Shown here: positions 11,351 through 21,702 of the stretch, piece by piece | Layout of the letters: each line of letters opens with the position of its first letter | Numbering within the stretch: position 1 is the stretch's first letter | Origin: Phosphuga atrata | Taxonomy: Eukaryota; Arthropoda; Insecta; Coleoptera; Silphidae | Reading direction: 5' to 3' | DNA length: 64,000 nt | NCBI GenBank assembly: GCA_944588485.1 | Contig: OX155893.1 | Span: 41,711,450 to 41,775,449, forward strand | Notes under the pieces: model-generated | Told to the model about the DNA's origin: nothing | What the model saw: the letters and a program-made list of their open reading frames with translations, nothing else | The model's database searches: none | Made by a program: the position numbers and the translations under genes

Positions 11351-12709
11351 AAACAAGAAGATTTGGACGAGGCGTTAACCAGATTATCGGAAGGAGCTAT
11401 TGGATTCCATGAAGCTAGTAGACACTACAACACCCCTAAACCAACGTTACGGCGTCATTTTAAAGGAATAAATAAGAATGTCAAATTTGGAAGACCTAAG
11501 GATATGACTGAACACCTGGAGAAGGAGTTGGTTGCACACGTTCTCAATGTAGAATCAAGTTTTTTTGGGATTTCTGCAACTGATTTAAGAAGACTTGCTT
11601 ATCAGTTGACAGAAAAATATAAATTAACACACCGTTTCAATGGAGAAAAAGAAATTGCAGCGAAGAAGTTGTACTATAAATTCATGAAAGACAATCCTTG
11701 TTTATCTTTACGTACTCCAGAGGCAACATCAATGGCCAGGGCCAGGGCTTTCAAGAAAGAACGTGTTTATGGATTCTTTGATAAATACGAATCCATATTA
11801 GATGAATATAAGTTCGATGCTAACCAGATATATAACGTTGACGAAACAGGATTGTCCACTGTTCACAAACCATCCAAAATAAATGCTCGGAAAGGCACAC
11901 ATCAAGTTGGTGCACTTACAAGTGGCGAAAGGTGTGACCACTACAGGTGTATGCTGTACGAATGCTGCAGGTGTATTCATACCTCCTATGTTATTATTTA
12001 AACGCGTGCGGATGAACGATTGCTTAAAGAAAGGAGCACCAAAGGGTACTGTATTTGGATGCTCCAAAAACGGATGGATAACGTCGGAACTTTTTGTTAA
12101 ATGGTTAGAACATTTCATCAAGTACACAAAGTTGAATAAGAGTAACAATAAGCAAGTACTTCTTCTTTTGGATGGACACACCAATACAAAAAATATTGAA
12201 GCCATAGAGCTAGCATGTGAGTATGGCATTATAATGTTATCCTTTCCTGCACATATTTTGTGTAACCGTCTCCAACCTTTGGATAGATCTTTTTTCAAAT
12301 CTCTAAAAACCAATTATAATGAAGCCTCCTCTTCTTGGTTAAGAACTAATCCCGGAAACATAATTAAACAACTAATGTGTCAGAACTATTGGGAATTGTA
12401 TACCCAATATCTGTTCGTATGGATAAAGCTTTGAATTGTTTTAAATCTACCGGTATTTGGCCATTCAACAGGTATGTATTTGATGATGATGATTCTTGCG
12501 CTCTTACACTTGCAATTGATGACTCTTTACCTACTCCTCAGTTGGACATCAATAATCAAGAAGAGCTTTCTGCAGTGGTTACACAAAAAAGTGAAGAAAT
12601 CCTTGAGGAAGAAACAGACTCAAATAAAACTGCAATTAAATATTTAAGCTCCTATTCCAATAATAAACCAAAGCAAACAGTTCCGTGGATGCTCTACCTC
12701 GTCAGTTGA
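11351..12709 (+). pseudogene. pogo-type transposase (frameshifted)
   Basis: The N-terminal part (11351-11460) is a psq-like helix-turn-helix: DEALTRLSEGAIGFHEASRH then TPKPTLRRHFKG. Next come a second DNA-binding region (GISATDLRRLAYQL, KKLYYKFMKDNP) and the DDE domain: IYNVDETGLS (first Asp, ~11836), VLLLLDGHTNTKN (second Asp, ~12170) and RLQPLDRSFFKSL (third Asp, ~12283). The DDE catalytic triad is present. Frame changes lie near 11925 and 12395, and no in-frame ATG is found at the start, where TGA precedes the frame at 11348. In an intact element the enzyme would cut the TIRs and paste into TA. Dead copy. Confidence 0.9.
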
Positions 12710-12821
12710 AATAATCAACGCAAAATAAAGAAAACATCAAAAAATGCGGCAAATAAAAGAAACGCGGTGATAATAATAAAAAGGAATTGGCATTAAAAAT
12801 TAAAAGAAGAAAAGCGATTGA

Positions 12822-12954
12822 TTTTGTTTTATTTGTGGAGAAGATCAGGATGAAAAAATGATTCGATGTTTGAAATGCAAATCATGGGTGCACGATGTAT
12901 GTGCTGGAGTTGATCAAAGAACAAAAAAAAATTATGTGGTGTTTGTACTAAATG
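12822..12954 (+). pseudogene. PHD-like zinc finger at transposase C-terminus
   Basis: The plus strand reads FCFICGEDQDEKMIRCLKCK, then SWVHDVCAG, and after a one-base shift LCGVCTK and a stop. The spacing C-x2-C...C-x2-C-x4-H-x3-C...C-x2-C is PHD-type. Several insect pogo/Tigger-like transposases carry such a C-terminal finger. It is out of frame with the DDE part, so it is part of the dead transposase. Confidence 0.65.
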
Positions 12955-13238
12955 AATACTTATGTGTTACAGATTAATAAAAAATACGTTTTAATTATTG
13001 TTGTTTAATTGAATTTGAAAAGTACGACTTAGGCTATAGGTCGTACGACTTAAGAAACTGGTTGCCTTAGTCGTGCCGATGTAAGTTTTGAAAGATTTTG
13101 TTTATTTTCCCTGAAAGCGTATGCATTTGCTTATTTCGTTATAATAAATAGCAACAATATTAACACAAGTTTTGGATAACATATTTAATATCTATTTATT
13201 TGATAAATCCTAATTTTTATATAATTTTTTTCTTAAGG

Positions 13239-13262
13239 GGTACGACTTAAGCAGCCTTACCC
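13239..13262 (-). repeat. Right terminal inverted repeat of pogo-like element
   Basis: Ends GCAGCCTTACCC and is followed by TA. Paired with the left repeat at 10857. Confidence 0.9.
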
Positions 13263-13375
13263 TATTAGATGATTAGCCAAATATACATTTAATAATACAT
13301 TTTATCTAGTCTAAAGTAGTCTGTGGAGTTTAGTTATGTCTGTTTACGCTTAAATATCAAATCTTGTTTCTCGTA

Positions 13376-13785
13376 ACTAGACAAACAAACATAGACAAAC
13401 CAATCAAAATATATAGAACTGAACAAACAATACTAAACAGAGAAAATTTAGCCTTTTAAGGGTGATGCAAAATATTGAAGACAAATATGAGACAAAGACG
13501 GACAAGTGTACACAAACAACATTAGTCTGACAGGACTATATTGACTCTACAGACAAGAAGACGAGACTGACAATACCAAAAGGACAAAACTATATGAACT
13601 GGAGTAAAGGCACAATACTATACAGCCAAGACTACCAGATATAATTTGTTAAGTCAAGCGACGACTAGTAAATACAAAACTGCTTATTCAACGTATAAAG
13701 ATAAGACTGGACAGACAAGACTAAACAAATATAACTGAACAAAGAAAAAGCCCAGCTAAGGACTAGTCAAATAAGTATAGATAGA
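13376..13785 (-). repeat. Degenerate TAGTC satellite (minus orientation)
   Basis: Scattered ACAAACAAGACTAAACAG-like units with long gaps, the reverse complement of the 14-bp satellite. Highly decayed. Confidence 0.45.
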
Positions 13786-14149
13786 AATAAATCTATGTTT
13801 GAATTTGTTTGTTCCAAATCAATCAATTATCTCAAAATTCTACTAATTTCCGCTTTTCTAAAATCAGTAATATTTTATTGACAAACTTGTATAAATTTAC
13901 AATTTTTTTATAAATTCCGAATTAATAGACACTTTGAGAAAACCAACAAATTGTGTCAGTTTAATTTTAACAATTTGCCAGTTTCTTTTGTAACAATTTT
14001 GGAAATTTAACCAATAAAAATAATTTTGAAGAACTTAACAAATATTAATATTAGTAACACAAATAAAGTTGATCCTGGTATTTATTGTTTTATCAGTATA
14101 ATCTCCCACTTGAATGACTTCGTGGGTGTATTTTCTATTTCATGTATAT

Positions 14150-14310
14150 CCTGTCTTTTCGTCTAGTTATCTATTTATTATCTAATATATCTAGTTATTT
14201 TACTTGTCTTGTTTGCTTACGTTAGTTTTACTAACTTTGTCTGCCTGACTTTGTCTATCTAACCTTGTCTCTCTGGTTTTGCCTGCCTATACATATATGT
14301 AGACTTTTGT
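14150..14310 (+). repeat. Degenerate TAGTC satellite (plus orientation)
   Basis: TCTAGTTATCTATTTATTAT then TTGTCTTGTTTGCTTACG, CTTTGTCTGCCTGACTTTGT and further units, a very diverged relic of the 14-bp repeat in the plus orientation. Confidence 0.4.
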
Positions 14311-14985
14311 CTAACAATTAAATTTAGAAAATTTAAACAATTTATGATGATTGATTAAAAAAATATATTTTCAAGTTTAATTTTTATTTTGAATGTAAAT
14401 GTCATAATATATAGAAATTACAATAGAAAGTGTTATTTAATTATGATTTATATTGAGCTTGGTAATTAATCCATTACAAATTATTGATAAATTTATTACC
14501 TTTTTTATAACTCAATTGACTTTTGTTTAAAGGACTTGCAAAACCAAAAAGTTTCGAAAAAAATTAAATTAATAAATATTCATGAACAACATTTGTAGAA
14601 TCTTTGACTTATTGTTAGTATATTTTAAATTATAATTTTAGCGATATATTAAAAAATGTTCTAAGTTCTATTAAAATTTCGTATCTACTTAAAATAATTT
14701 GAGTATATTTTTCTCCTTGAAAAGAAAAAAAGAAAATTAAGCCACATATTTAGTTGATTGAGGAGACGCCGCGCCGCGTAAGTTAATTTCATAATTGTAA
14801 AAATATTGGTAATTATTATTATTGAAAGAAAAACTGTATAAAACTGAATGTTTTAAGTGAGTAAAAGTAAAATAATTCAACCAGCATTTTTTGGCATTGA
14901 GTATATATGTATATGCATTTAAAAAACATAAAACTATTTTTGCACACATATCGTTTACTGAGTTAACAAGTGAGACCAGTTCCCA
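14311..14985. other. AT-rich non-coding DNA
   Basis: Very AT-rich sequence with no gene, domain or clear repeat. Confidence 0.5.
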
Positions 14986-15245
14986 CTGCGAATTAGGGGG
15001 TTCGGTGTTGTTGTGGGGCGGAGGGGGGCGCCGAACGGGGGGCACCGAACAGTTCATGGACCCCGTTGCAATTCGGCTGTCTGCTAGGAACGCATGGTTG
15101 CACTTTAGTTGGCCTATGCATCTTGCCCGCCTCGTCCCCCCCTCAGGACCCCTTTGCCCCACTTGTGTCCCCCCCAAAATATGTACACTCCTTGCTGCAG
15201 AGTGTGTGCTTGTCCCCCCTCGACTCCCTTCACCCAAAAATAATA
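14986..15245. other. GC-rich island with G- and C-runs, unknown
   Basis: About 260 bp of GC-rich sequence in AT-rich surroundings, with runs of 5-7 G on the left (GGGGCGGAGGGGGGCGCCG) and 6-7 C on the right. Both strands have open frames of 116-166 codons, but their composition (Pro/Gly/Arg-rich) follows the base bias and no family is recognised. It may be a fragment of an unrelated repeat. Confidence 0.35.
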
Positions 15246-16757
15246 AAAAATAAAGAATATTTAAAAGAGGAGAAAAAGAAAACTAAATTGCTAAGTGACT
15301 GCACCTTACGCCACATTAAACTTTGGACACATGTTGCACACTGTAACGTGATTTTACTTTGTTTTTTTTTGCTTAATTTTTTCTCTTCTAGCTTTGGGCT
15401 TACAAGATTTTGGTAAAATTACAAAATCTTTTACCTTTGCCGAACTCTGTTGGCTACAGGAAAATTTAATTTAAATAATTCTTCTAAAGAAGCTTCAAGT
15501 TTAAATATATTCTTAACATTTTATATAAATATCATAGACAATAAAAGATACAATAAAATAATAGAAACAAATTGCAATTTATTTTTACACATCATTTATC
15601 TTCAAATATCATAATTCAGCTTTTAAATTGTTTTATCATCAAAATAGATTTTCAACTTTTAGTATAAAAACTTATTTCCTTAAATTTAAAATAAATTTAA
15701 TTTTGAAATTTTATTTTCTTTAGAAATGCATGTGTTATTTGAAGTGAAACTGGCTCGGAGTTTGTGCAATTTATTAATATAGATGTCGCAAACAGTAATT
15801 AGTGACATGCCGAAAGTGTGAACGCACCAATGCAACCTTCGCGTTTTTATTTGGGATAACCCAAATGCGCTAATAACGCTTCGTCCTTGTTTCTGAATGC
15901 ACCACACGGATACGTAAGCTACGTGTCTCTCGTGACATCACACCTTTCAAATTTCAATAAAACTTTATGAAAATACACCAAAAATTGATAGCAAGAGACT
16001 ATCATAGATTATAGTGCTAATATAGTACTCTTATACTATAGAACACTAGTATAAACCAAGTAAAGATATACAAGACTAGAGAAAGAAACTAGACAGACAG
16101 ACTAGAAATCGAGTTATTGATGCGGATTTATAAAATTACGTTGAAAACAAATATTTATTTAATAATATTTTATCTCGTGTTAGAGAGAAACGAAATGCAA
16201 TAAAACTAAATTTGTTATCAGTGTTTTGTCTGCTTATAAAAATAAATTTCGTAATCGCGAAACTATTTGAAATAAGCAGCTTTCTGTACTCCGAGTGGTG
16301 ATTTGGACCTACCATAACTCAATTTAATTAAATTAATCCTCGTTATCTTATCAGGTGCTAGCCAACATACGTCAAACAAGTAATTTGCGCATTCATTTTT
16401 ATAATTATTATCTAACATTATCCTAGTACCAAAAAATTACTTTTCGAAATACAAAAACATATTTACAAATTGTATGATCATTCATTTGACGACAAACAAA
16501 ATTCGTTTACACATTAATATCATTGCAATATTTATAGAATTGATCGATTTAAATTTCCCCTTGTTTACTAACATTTTGCATTTTTACGATCGCATTTTTA
16601 TTTATCTCATTAATTGGATGTTTTAATAGCTCCTCGACATAAAACAATTCAAATTCTAGATAGTAATTGCCCTCTACCAACTAAATCACAACAATATTAT
16701 TTTCAAAATTTATTTTCAAACTTAAAAAAAAATGATAAATAAAATACTACAGATTAA
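15246..16757. other. AT-rich intergenic DNA
   Basis: AT-rich with short chance frames. A moderately GC-rich stretch (15740-15950, ending GTGTCTCTCGTGACATCACA) may be a decayed repeat. A few TAGTC-like units occur at 16070-16110. No gene seen. Confidence 0.4.
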
Positions 16758-17061
16758 AGACTGTCTAGTCTTGTCTGTCTAGTCTTGCGTGTCTAGTCTT
16801 GTCTGTCTAGTCTTGTTTGTCTAGTCTTGTCTGTGTAGTCTTGTTTGTCTAGTCTTGTCTCTCTAGTCTTGTACGTCTTGCCTTGTCTGTCTAGTCTTGT
16901 CTGTCTAGTATTGTCTGTCTAGTCTTGTCTGTCTAGTCTTGCCTGTCTAGTCTTGTCTGTCTAGTCGTGTCTGTCTAGTCTTGTCTGTCTAGTCTTGTCT
17001 GTCTAGTCTTGTCTGTCTAGTCTTGTCTGTCTAGTCTTGTGTGTCTAGTCTTGTCTGTCTA
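16758..17061 (+). repeat. 14-bp satellite array (TAGTCTTGTCTGTC), plus orientation
   Basis: About 21 units of TAGTCTTGTCTGTC, with point changes but constant phase. It ends TTGTCTGTCTA at 17061, exactly where an R1-clade LINE begins. Confidence 0.95.
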
Positions 17062-17063
17062 CA

Positions 17064-17110
17064 TACCCGCCTTTCAATGCGGGAGACCCGGGTTCGAATC
17101 CTGGTCGGGG
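17064..17110 (+). repeat. tRNA 3'-half-like segment (SINE-like)
   Basis: CCCGC...GCGGG forms an anticodon-arm-like hairpin around CTTTCAAT, followed by CCGGGTTCGAATCCTGG, a perfect T-arm with B-box. There is no A-box half, because the satellite lies directly upstream. It looks like a tRNA or SINE fragment at the 5' edge of the R1-like insertion, not a functional tRNA. Confidence 0.5.
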
Positions 17111-17261
17111 AGACAACAACTAGGGCGGTTTTCACTAACCGTCCGGGCTGCCCACCCTGAATGAATGCAAAAATATGCGATACCGGGGTGGCGCATACTA
17201 AAAAGCCAAGGTGTAATAGGGGGTTTAGTGAGAGCTTCTACACCTACACCTATACACCTAC

Positions 17262-17475
17262 CTTTTCAAATCACAATGGTACCTGTCTGATAGACGTAAC
17301 AATGGCGACATTGTCTCTCGGCCGAAAAATTAGCGGTTGGAAAGTCAATTTGGAGCAGGAAAACCTAAGCGATCATCGCACAATATACTTCGAGATTAAT
17401 AAACCACTGCAGAATATGCCGGCTCATATGGTCAAAAATGCAAGGCTGCAAGATGACAGCCATAGTTTGGTCTAA
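17262..17475 (+). pseudogene. R1-type endonuclease C-terminal fragment
   Basis: The frame reads PTFSNHNGTCLIDVTMATLS, GRKISGWKV and ENLSDHRTIYFEINK. These are the IDVT, W-V and SDH blocks of R1-clade APE endonucleases. The N-terminal half is absent; the sequence upstream (GGGGGTTTAGTGAGAG) resembles R1 UTR sequence, so an internal deletion is likely. Confidence 0.75.
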
Positions 17476-17974
17476 GTTACTAACAATTTTAGACAAGGAA
17501 ACTGGTCAATACAACGAAACAGCACAAGTGCATCCCGAACTTGCTAATAGCCCAACAGAACTCGCCGAATATATTCTCAAATTGTGTGGTAAATGTTTTC
17601 CAAATCGAAGTCGACCAAATCACAGCCACCAACCTGTATACTGGTGGACAACAACAATAGCCGCAAAAAGAGCCGAATGTATAAAGAAGCGAAGGGTACT
17701 GGTTAGGATAAATAAAACTAACTCAACCGATGCGCAGAAACTAGCGGCGAGAAATGATTATCACAACTCGAAAAGACATTTGAAGACTCTTATAAATACT
17801 CGTAAGAAAGAACTCTGGAAGGATATCTGCAACCAGCTAGAGGAAGACATATGGGGCCAAGGTTTTAAAATCGTATCGGGTAAACTAAAACTAAGGCCAA
17901 AAATCAGGCTGTGCAAGAAAAACATAATAAAGCAAGTGAAAAAACTGTTTCCAATAAGACCAAAAACCAGCTGA
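17438..17974 (+). pseudogene. R1-type ORF2 linker (EN to RT)
   Basis: A 178-codon frame with CFPNRSRPNHSHQPVYWWTT, RVLVRINKTN, RNDYHNSKRHLKTLINTRKK and SGKLKLRPKI. WW-T followed by a basic helical region is typical of the linker before the RT in R1/Jockey ORF2. It overlaps the endonuclease frame by 38 bp in another frame, so one indel separates them. Strongly similar in wording to 55660-55860 (minus). Confidence 0.75.
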
Positions 17975-18019
17975 TAGGTCCCCGAATACATAGAAATTAC
18001 GCCCTTTGGCCTATAAGAA

Positions 18020-18900
18020 ATTTTAGCAACTACGCAACGGATTAAGACAGGGAAAACTACAGGTCCTGATTGTATATACCCAGAAGTACTTAAAGTGATT
18101 GTAAATAAGAAACCCGAGCTTGTCTTAAGAGTGATGAAACACTGCCTACATTTCACACTTTGCAAGCGATCAATTTATTGGATATTATACATAAGGAAGA
18201 ATTCCCTGATATTTCAAAGGTGGCACGACTCATTGAAAAATTTGAAAACCTAAAAAAGACCCGGCAGATGAAACAACATATCGGCCAATATGTATCCTCG
18301 AAAGTGCAGGTATTTTTTTAGAAATGCTTATCAAGGCAAGCATAGAGAACGAACTTGAAACAAAAGAAATACTATATACCACAGACAGTACGGGTTTCGC
18401 GCGGGCTGGTCGACTATAGATGCGCTCTCTAAAGTCATGGAAACTCCGAATTCAATCCGCGAAAAGGCATACAAGTACCAAGAGTTCTCTGTACTAATTA
18501 CCCTAGACCTAGAAAACGCACTTAAGTCGGGTCCTTGGGATCAAATAACAGACTTACCTGGTAATGATCCAGTAGTACCTCACCAACCGTTACATTACTT
18601 CCAGCCTAGGATCAAAAATTGAAACAACATGCGATGTCCCTCCGGGATCCATATTAGGACCATCATTATGGAACATATTTTACAACCAAATCTTACAGCT
18701 GAACTTAGAAAAAAACGTGACCTCGGTGGCCTATGCCGATGACCTGGCAGTCATTGTCCGCGGAAGGAATACATTAAAACTTGCAGAAGCCGATCAAATT
18801 GCTGTAGAAATAATACAGCAATAGATGACAGAAATTTGCATTAAAATGGCACCAGCTAAGACCGAAATGTTAATTCTTACAGGCAGAATCAAAACTTAAA
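18020..18900 (+). pseudogene. R1-type reverse transcriptase (many frame breaks)
   Basis: Recognisable pieces in changing frames: KTGKTTGPDCIYPEVLK (18045-18095), an ITLDLENALKSGPWD motif A (18497-18542), VPPGSILGPSLWNIFYNQIL motif B (18637-18697) and VAYADDLAVIVRGRN motif C (18727-18772), then MAPAKTEMLIL. The catalytic YADD is kept. Motif A has Glu-Asn-Ala where most R1 elements have Lys-Asn-Ala. Dead. Confidence 0.75.
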
Positions 18901-18936
18901 AGTGTGTCGATAAAAAATGGGGATACTATGATACAA

Positions 18937-19155
18937 GTAAGCCGGCTATCAAGTATTTGGGTGTATACTTGGATAGAAATACTCGTATGACCACTCACAT
19001 CAAGATCAATTACGAGAAAGTTCATAAATCATTAATCGCTCTCATGAGAATCAGACCAAATCTATGGGGACCGCGCGAGAAGAAACGCCGATTGCTTATG
19101 ATCACTGCGTCCTCAACGATCATGTACGGGGAACCAATCTGGTCACAGGTGCTTA
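18937..19155 (+). pseudogene. R1-type RT thumb, cut by nested LINE
   Basis: YLGVYLDRNTRMTTHIK, ALMRIRPNLWGPREKKRR and TIMYGEPIWSQVLK follow the RT palm, as expected for R1 thumb (LGV, PN-GGP, YG--IW). The frame stops where the minus-strand LINE at 19156 begins. Confidence 0.75.
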
Positions 19156-19501
19156 AATATTTTATTTATTTATCCGTAGCTCTATAACCTTATGTGGGTT
19201 ATGGCTGACTACACAATGCGTCTCCACCCCTGTCGGTCCACCATCATCTGAGGGTCGTAGTCCAATCCCATAGTACGTAGGTCTCTGATTACGTTATCGC
19301 GCCACCTCATTCGCGGCCTTTGCAGCGGTCGTTTAAAAGCGGGGTAGTTCTCCTATGCCAATTTTGCCGTTCCTTGGTTTGGCAATTTTTGGACATGTCC
19401 CGCCCATCTTAATCTCAACCCTTTGATCACATTTACAATATCGGGTTCCTTGTACAACTCAGTGAGTTCCCTATATTTTCTAGTTCTGTGGACAAGATGG
19501 A

Positions 19502-19696
19502 CTAGATGCAGTATCGGCCCAACACTCTCCGGAATACCTTCCGCTCTAAAACTCCCAATTTTCGTTTGCTATCTTTTGAGAGTGTCCACGTTTCACGACC
19601 ATACATAACCGCCGGTCGTATTATCGATTTGTATATTCGTATTATGGCTCTTCTATAAATACGTTTCAATCTCAGTGTTTTGTCAAAAGCATACAT
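19502..19696 (-). pseudogene. LINE RT thumb (RTE-like)
   Basis: Contains CMYAFDKTLR-like start, YKSIIRPAVMYGRETWTLSK and KLGVLERKVFRRVLG, the signature LIRPVVMYGSETW...LERK-LR-I- found after the palm in RTE/L1-like insect elements. Confidence 0.75.
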
Positions 19697-19745
19697 ACAT
19701 CTGTTGCCAATTTGAATTCTGGCTTTGACCTCTTCTGTTATGTCA

Positions 19746-20024
19746 TTATCGGTCGTTTTTACCGTTCCTAAATATGAAGCTATTCACCCTCTCTAAATTA
19801 AAATCTCCAATCATCAAATTCTGGCCTATATTATCTCTTTGAGCCTGCCTTGATACGTACATGTATTTGATCTTAGTTTCGTTTATGTCTAATCCCATTT
19901 TAAGTGTTTCCTTTTCTATCTTGAAGAACTGTTCTTTGATGTCATCCGCAAAGATGTCATGTTTCTTGATGTCATCCGCAAAGGCAAGTGCAAGTTCTGG
20001 TTCATCATTAGTGTACATTTCCAC
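19746..20024 (-). pseudogene. LINE RT active-site region with duplicated FADD box
   Basis: Reads LALAFADDIKKHDIFADDIK: the FADD box occurs twice, 10 residues apart. At DNA level the 18-bp segment TGATGTCATCCGCAAAGR is tandemly repeated (about 19938-19985). The rest (KMGLDINETKIKYMYVSR) is the usual follow-up KTK-M-- block. Confidence 0.7.
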
Positions 20025-20550
20025 TAATATTTGCCGCTCTTATGGCTTTCTCCAGCGCTATATTGAAGAGCAGTGGAGACAGTACGTTTCCTTGTTTCAG
20101 CCCGTTGTTTATGTCAAATGCGCTAAAGACATTGCTTCCAAATCTAACTCTGCTTTTGGATCCATTTACACACATTTGAGTAAGTTTAACTAGCCTTTGC
20201 GGGATTGATAGTTCTGCCTGGCAAAGTTCTACTCGCAAGACACTGTCGTAGGCTTGTTTAAAGTCGATAAATATATGGAGCAGCATTTGATTAAACTTCC
20301 AGCACTTTTGCAGAATTTGTCGAATAATGAATATTTGGTCGACTGTGGACCTGTTTTTTCTAAATCCGCACTGGTAGTCCCCCATAGCGCCTTCCACTAT
20401 AGGTGTTAGTCGCTGCAGGATAATTATCGATAGTATCTTGTATGACGTATTTTTCAATGAGATGCCGATCTCCAGATCTTCACCTCCATATTTTGTGTAT
20501 TTCGTTGGTATGTTGTCTTTTCCCGGCTCTTTGCCATTTTTCATCCTCAT
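20008..20550 (-). pseudogene. LINE RT fingers/palm (RTE-like)
   Basis: A 180-codon frame with KNGKEPGKDNIPTKYTKYGG, QCGFRKNRSTVDQIFIIRQI, HIFIDFKQAYDSV (motif A), and INNGLKQGNVLSPLLFNIAL (motif B). The YADD-type box follows in the next frame (19746-20024) as LAFADDI. The frame is broken between fingers motifs (a SYRGI-like block is missing). Confidence 0.8.
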
Positions 20551-21061
20551 TATGACATTTTGGACCTCCTCCAGGCCGGGGTCTTCTACAGGAAAATCTG
20601 CCGTGTGATAAGCTTGTGCATTTGGGTTGTCGCCTACTTGAATATTTGAGAAGTCCGCTAAAGTAGTTATGCCATTCCGTTATAATTTCATGCTCATTTG
20701 TAATTAGGGTCCATTCATCCATCTTCAGGATGTTCCCTGTTCCTGGTCTGAATCCAGATTTTGCTTCGTCCGCCTTCCTATAGAATTCCTTTAGTTTATT
20801 GCCTCGGAAAATTCTTTCCAATTCTTCCAGTATTTGTTGTTCAAGAAAGAGAGAACGAAACTTAGAAACTGATGGCAATATTGAAGAAGTTCAAGATACG
20901 AGGTTGATACAAAATATGTAGGAAACCTAACAGACACCCCGAAGTAATGCCAACGGCGGTTCCTGGGTGTTCCTATTGGAATTATATTTACCAGCTCAGC
21001 TAGTTCATGGGGCCCACTTGTCTGCGAAATTATTTTTTGCTAGCTGCGCCCCATAAAAAAA

Positions 21062-21702
21062 GTTTGTCTGTCTAATCTTGTCTGCCTAGTCTTGTCTATC
21101 TAGTCTTGTCTATCTAGTCTTGTCCGTCTAGTCTTGTCTGTCTAGTCTTGTCGGTCTAGTCTTGTCTGTCTAGTTTTGTCTGTCTAGTTTTGTCTGTCTG
21201 ATCTTGTCTGTCTAATCTTGTCTGTCTAGTCTTTTCTTCTAGTCTTGTCTGTCCATTTTTTATCTATCTAGTCTTGTCTGACTAGTTTTGTCTGTATAGT
21301 CTTGTCTGTCTTGTTTTGTCAGTCTAGTCTTGTCTGTCTAGTCATGACAGTATAGTCTTGTCTGTCTAATCTTGTCTGTCTAGTCTTGACTGTCCACTCT
21401 TGCCTATCTAGTCTTGTCTGTCTAGTCTTGTCTGTCTTATCTTGTCTGTCTGCTGTTGTCTGTCTAGTCTCGTATGTCTAGTCTTGGCCGTCCAGTCTTG
21501 TCTGTCTAGTCTTGCATGTCCAGTCTTGTGTGTCTAGTCTAGTCTGTCTAGTCTGTATAGTCTGTCCAGACTGTCTTGTCTGTCTAGTCTTGTCTGTCTT
21601 ATCTTGTCTGTCTGCTGTTGACTGTCTAGTCTCGTATGTCTAGTCTTGGCCGTCCAGTCTTGTCTGTCTAGTCTTGCATGTCCAGTCTTGTGTGTCTAGT
21701 CT
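21062..21702 (+). repeat. 14-bp satellite array, plus orientation (variable)
   Basis: About 45 units of TAGTCTTGTCTGTC with many substitutions and small indels; phase starts GTTTGTCTGTCTAATC directly after the A7 tail of the R1 element. Two segments (around 21440-21535 and 21600-21690) repeat each other, showing a higher-order duplication of about 155 bp. It grades into the 9-bp array at about 21703. Confidence 0.92.

Larger units (their letters stand above)
10857..13262 (+). mobile_element. pogo/Tigger-like DNA transposon with TIRs and TA duplication
   Basis: The 2406-bp element starts GGGTAAGGTTGCTCAAGTCG and ends with the near-perfect reverse complement (GGGTAAGGCTGCTTAAGTCG read from the right end). 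It is flanked by TA on both sides (10855-10856, 13263-13264), the target duplication of the Tc1/mariner/pogo group. Inside is a frameshifted pogo transposase on the plus strand, followed by a PHD-like Cys/His finger. The motif TTAAGTCGTAC is repeated in both subterminal regions. The element is dead but its ends are well kept. Confidence 0.93.
19156..20892 (-). mobile_element. RTE/L1-like LINE nested in R1 element
   Basis: Minus-strand RT of the endonuclease-reverse-transcriptase type. Blocks in order: linker (20480-20878), fingers and palm (20008-20550), active-site region (19746-20024) and thumb (19502-19696). The 3' end has a TAAATAAATAAA-type tail at 19160-19175. It separates the R1 thumb (to 19155) from the R1 3' UTR (from 20893). 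5' truncated within the linker. I could not define a target duplication. Confidence 0.75.
17062..21061 (+). mobile_element. R1-clade LINE inside 14-bp satellite (family R1-a copy 1), with nested LINE
   Basis: Lies between two satellite arrays (ending 17061, resuming 21062). Plus-strand order: a tRNA-3'-half-like segment, endonuclease C-terminus, linker, RT and RT thumb up to 19155; then a nested minus-strand LINE; then a 3' UTR (20893-21054) with A7 (21055-21061). Linker and thumb segments (KELWKDICNQLE, SGKLKLRPKI, LDRNTRMTT) match those of the R1-like element at 53919-55920, and both 3' UTRs share GGCGGTTCC. The zinc knuckle is missing. Many stops; inactive. Confidence 0.8.

Noticed and set aside
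14737..15416. Overlapping 116-166 codon frames on both strands
   Set aside because: Composition-driven in a GC-rich patch; no motif, and frames cover each other on both strands.
17064..17110. Functional tRNA gene
   Set aside because: Only the anticodon-arm-like and T-arm parts exist; the anticodon loop has 8 nt and the 5' half is satellite.
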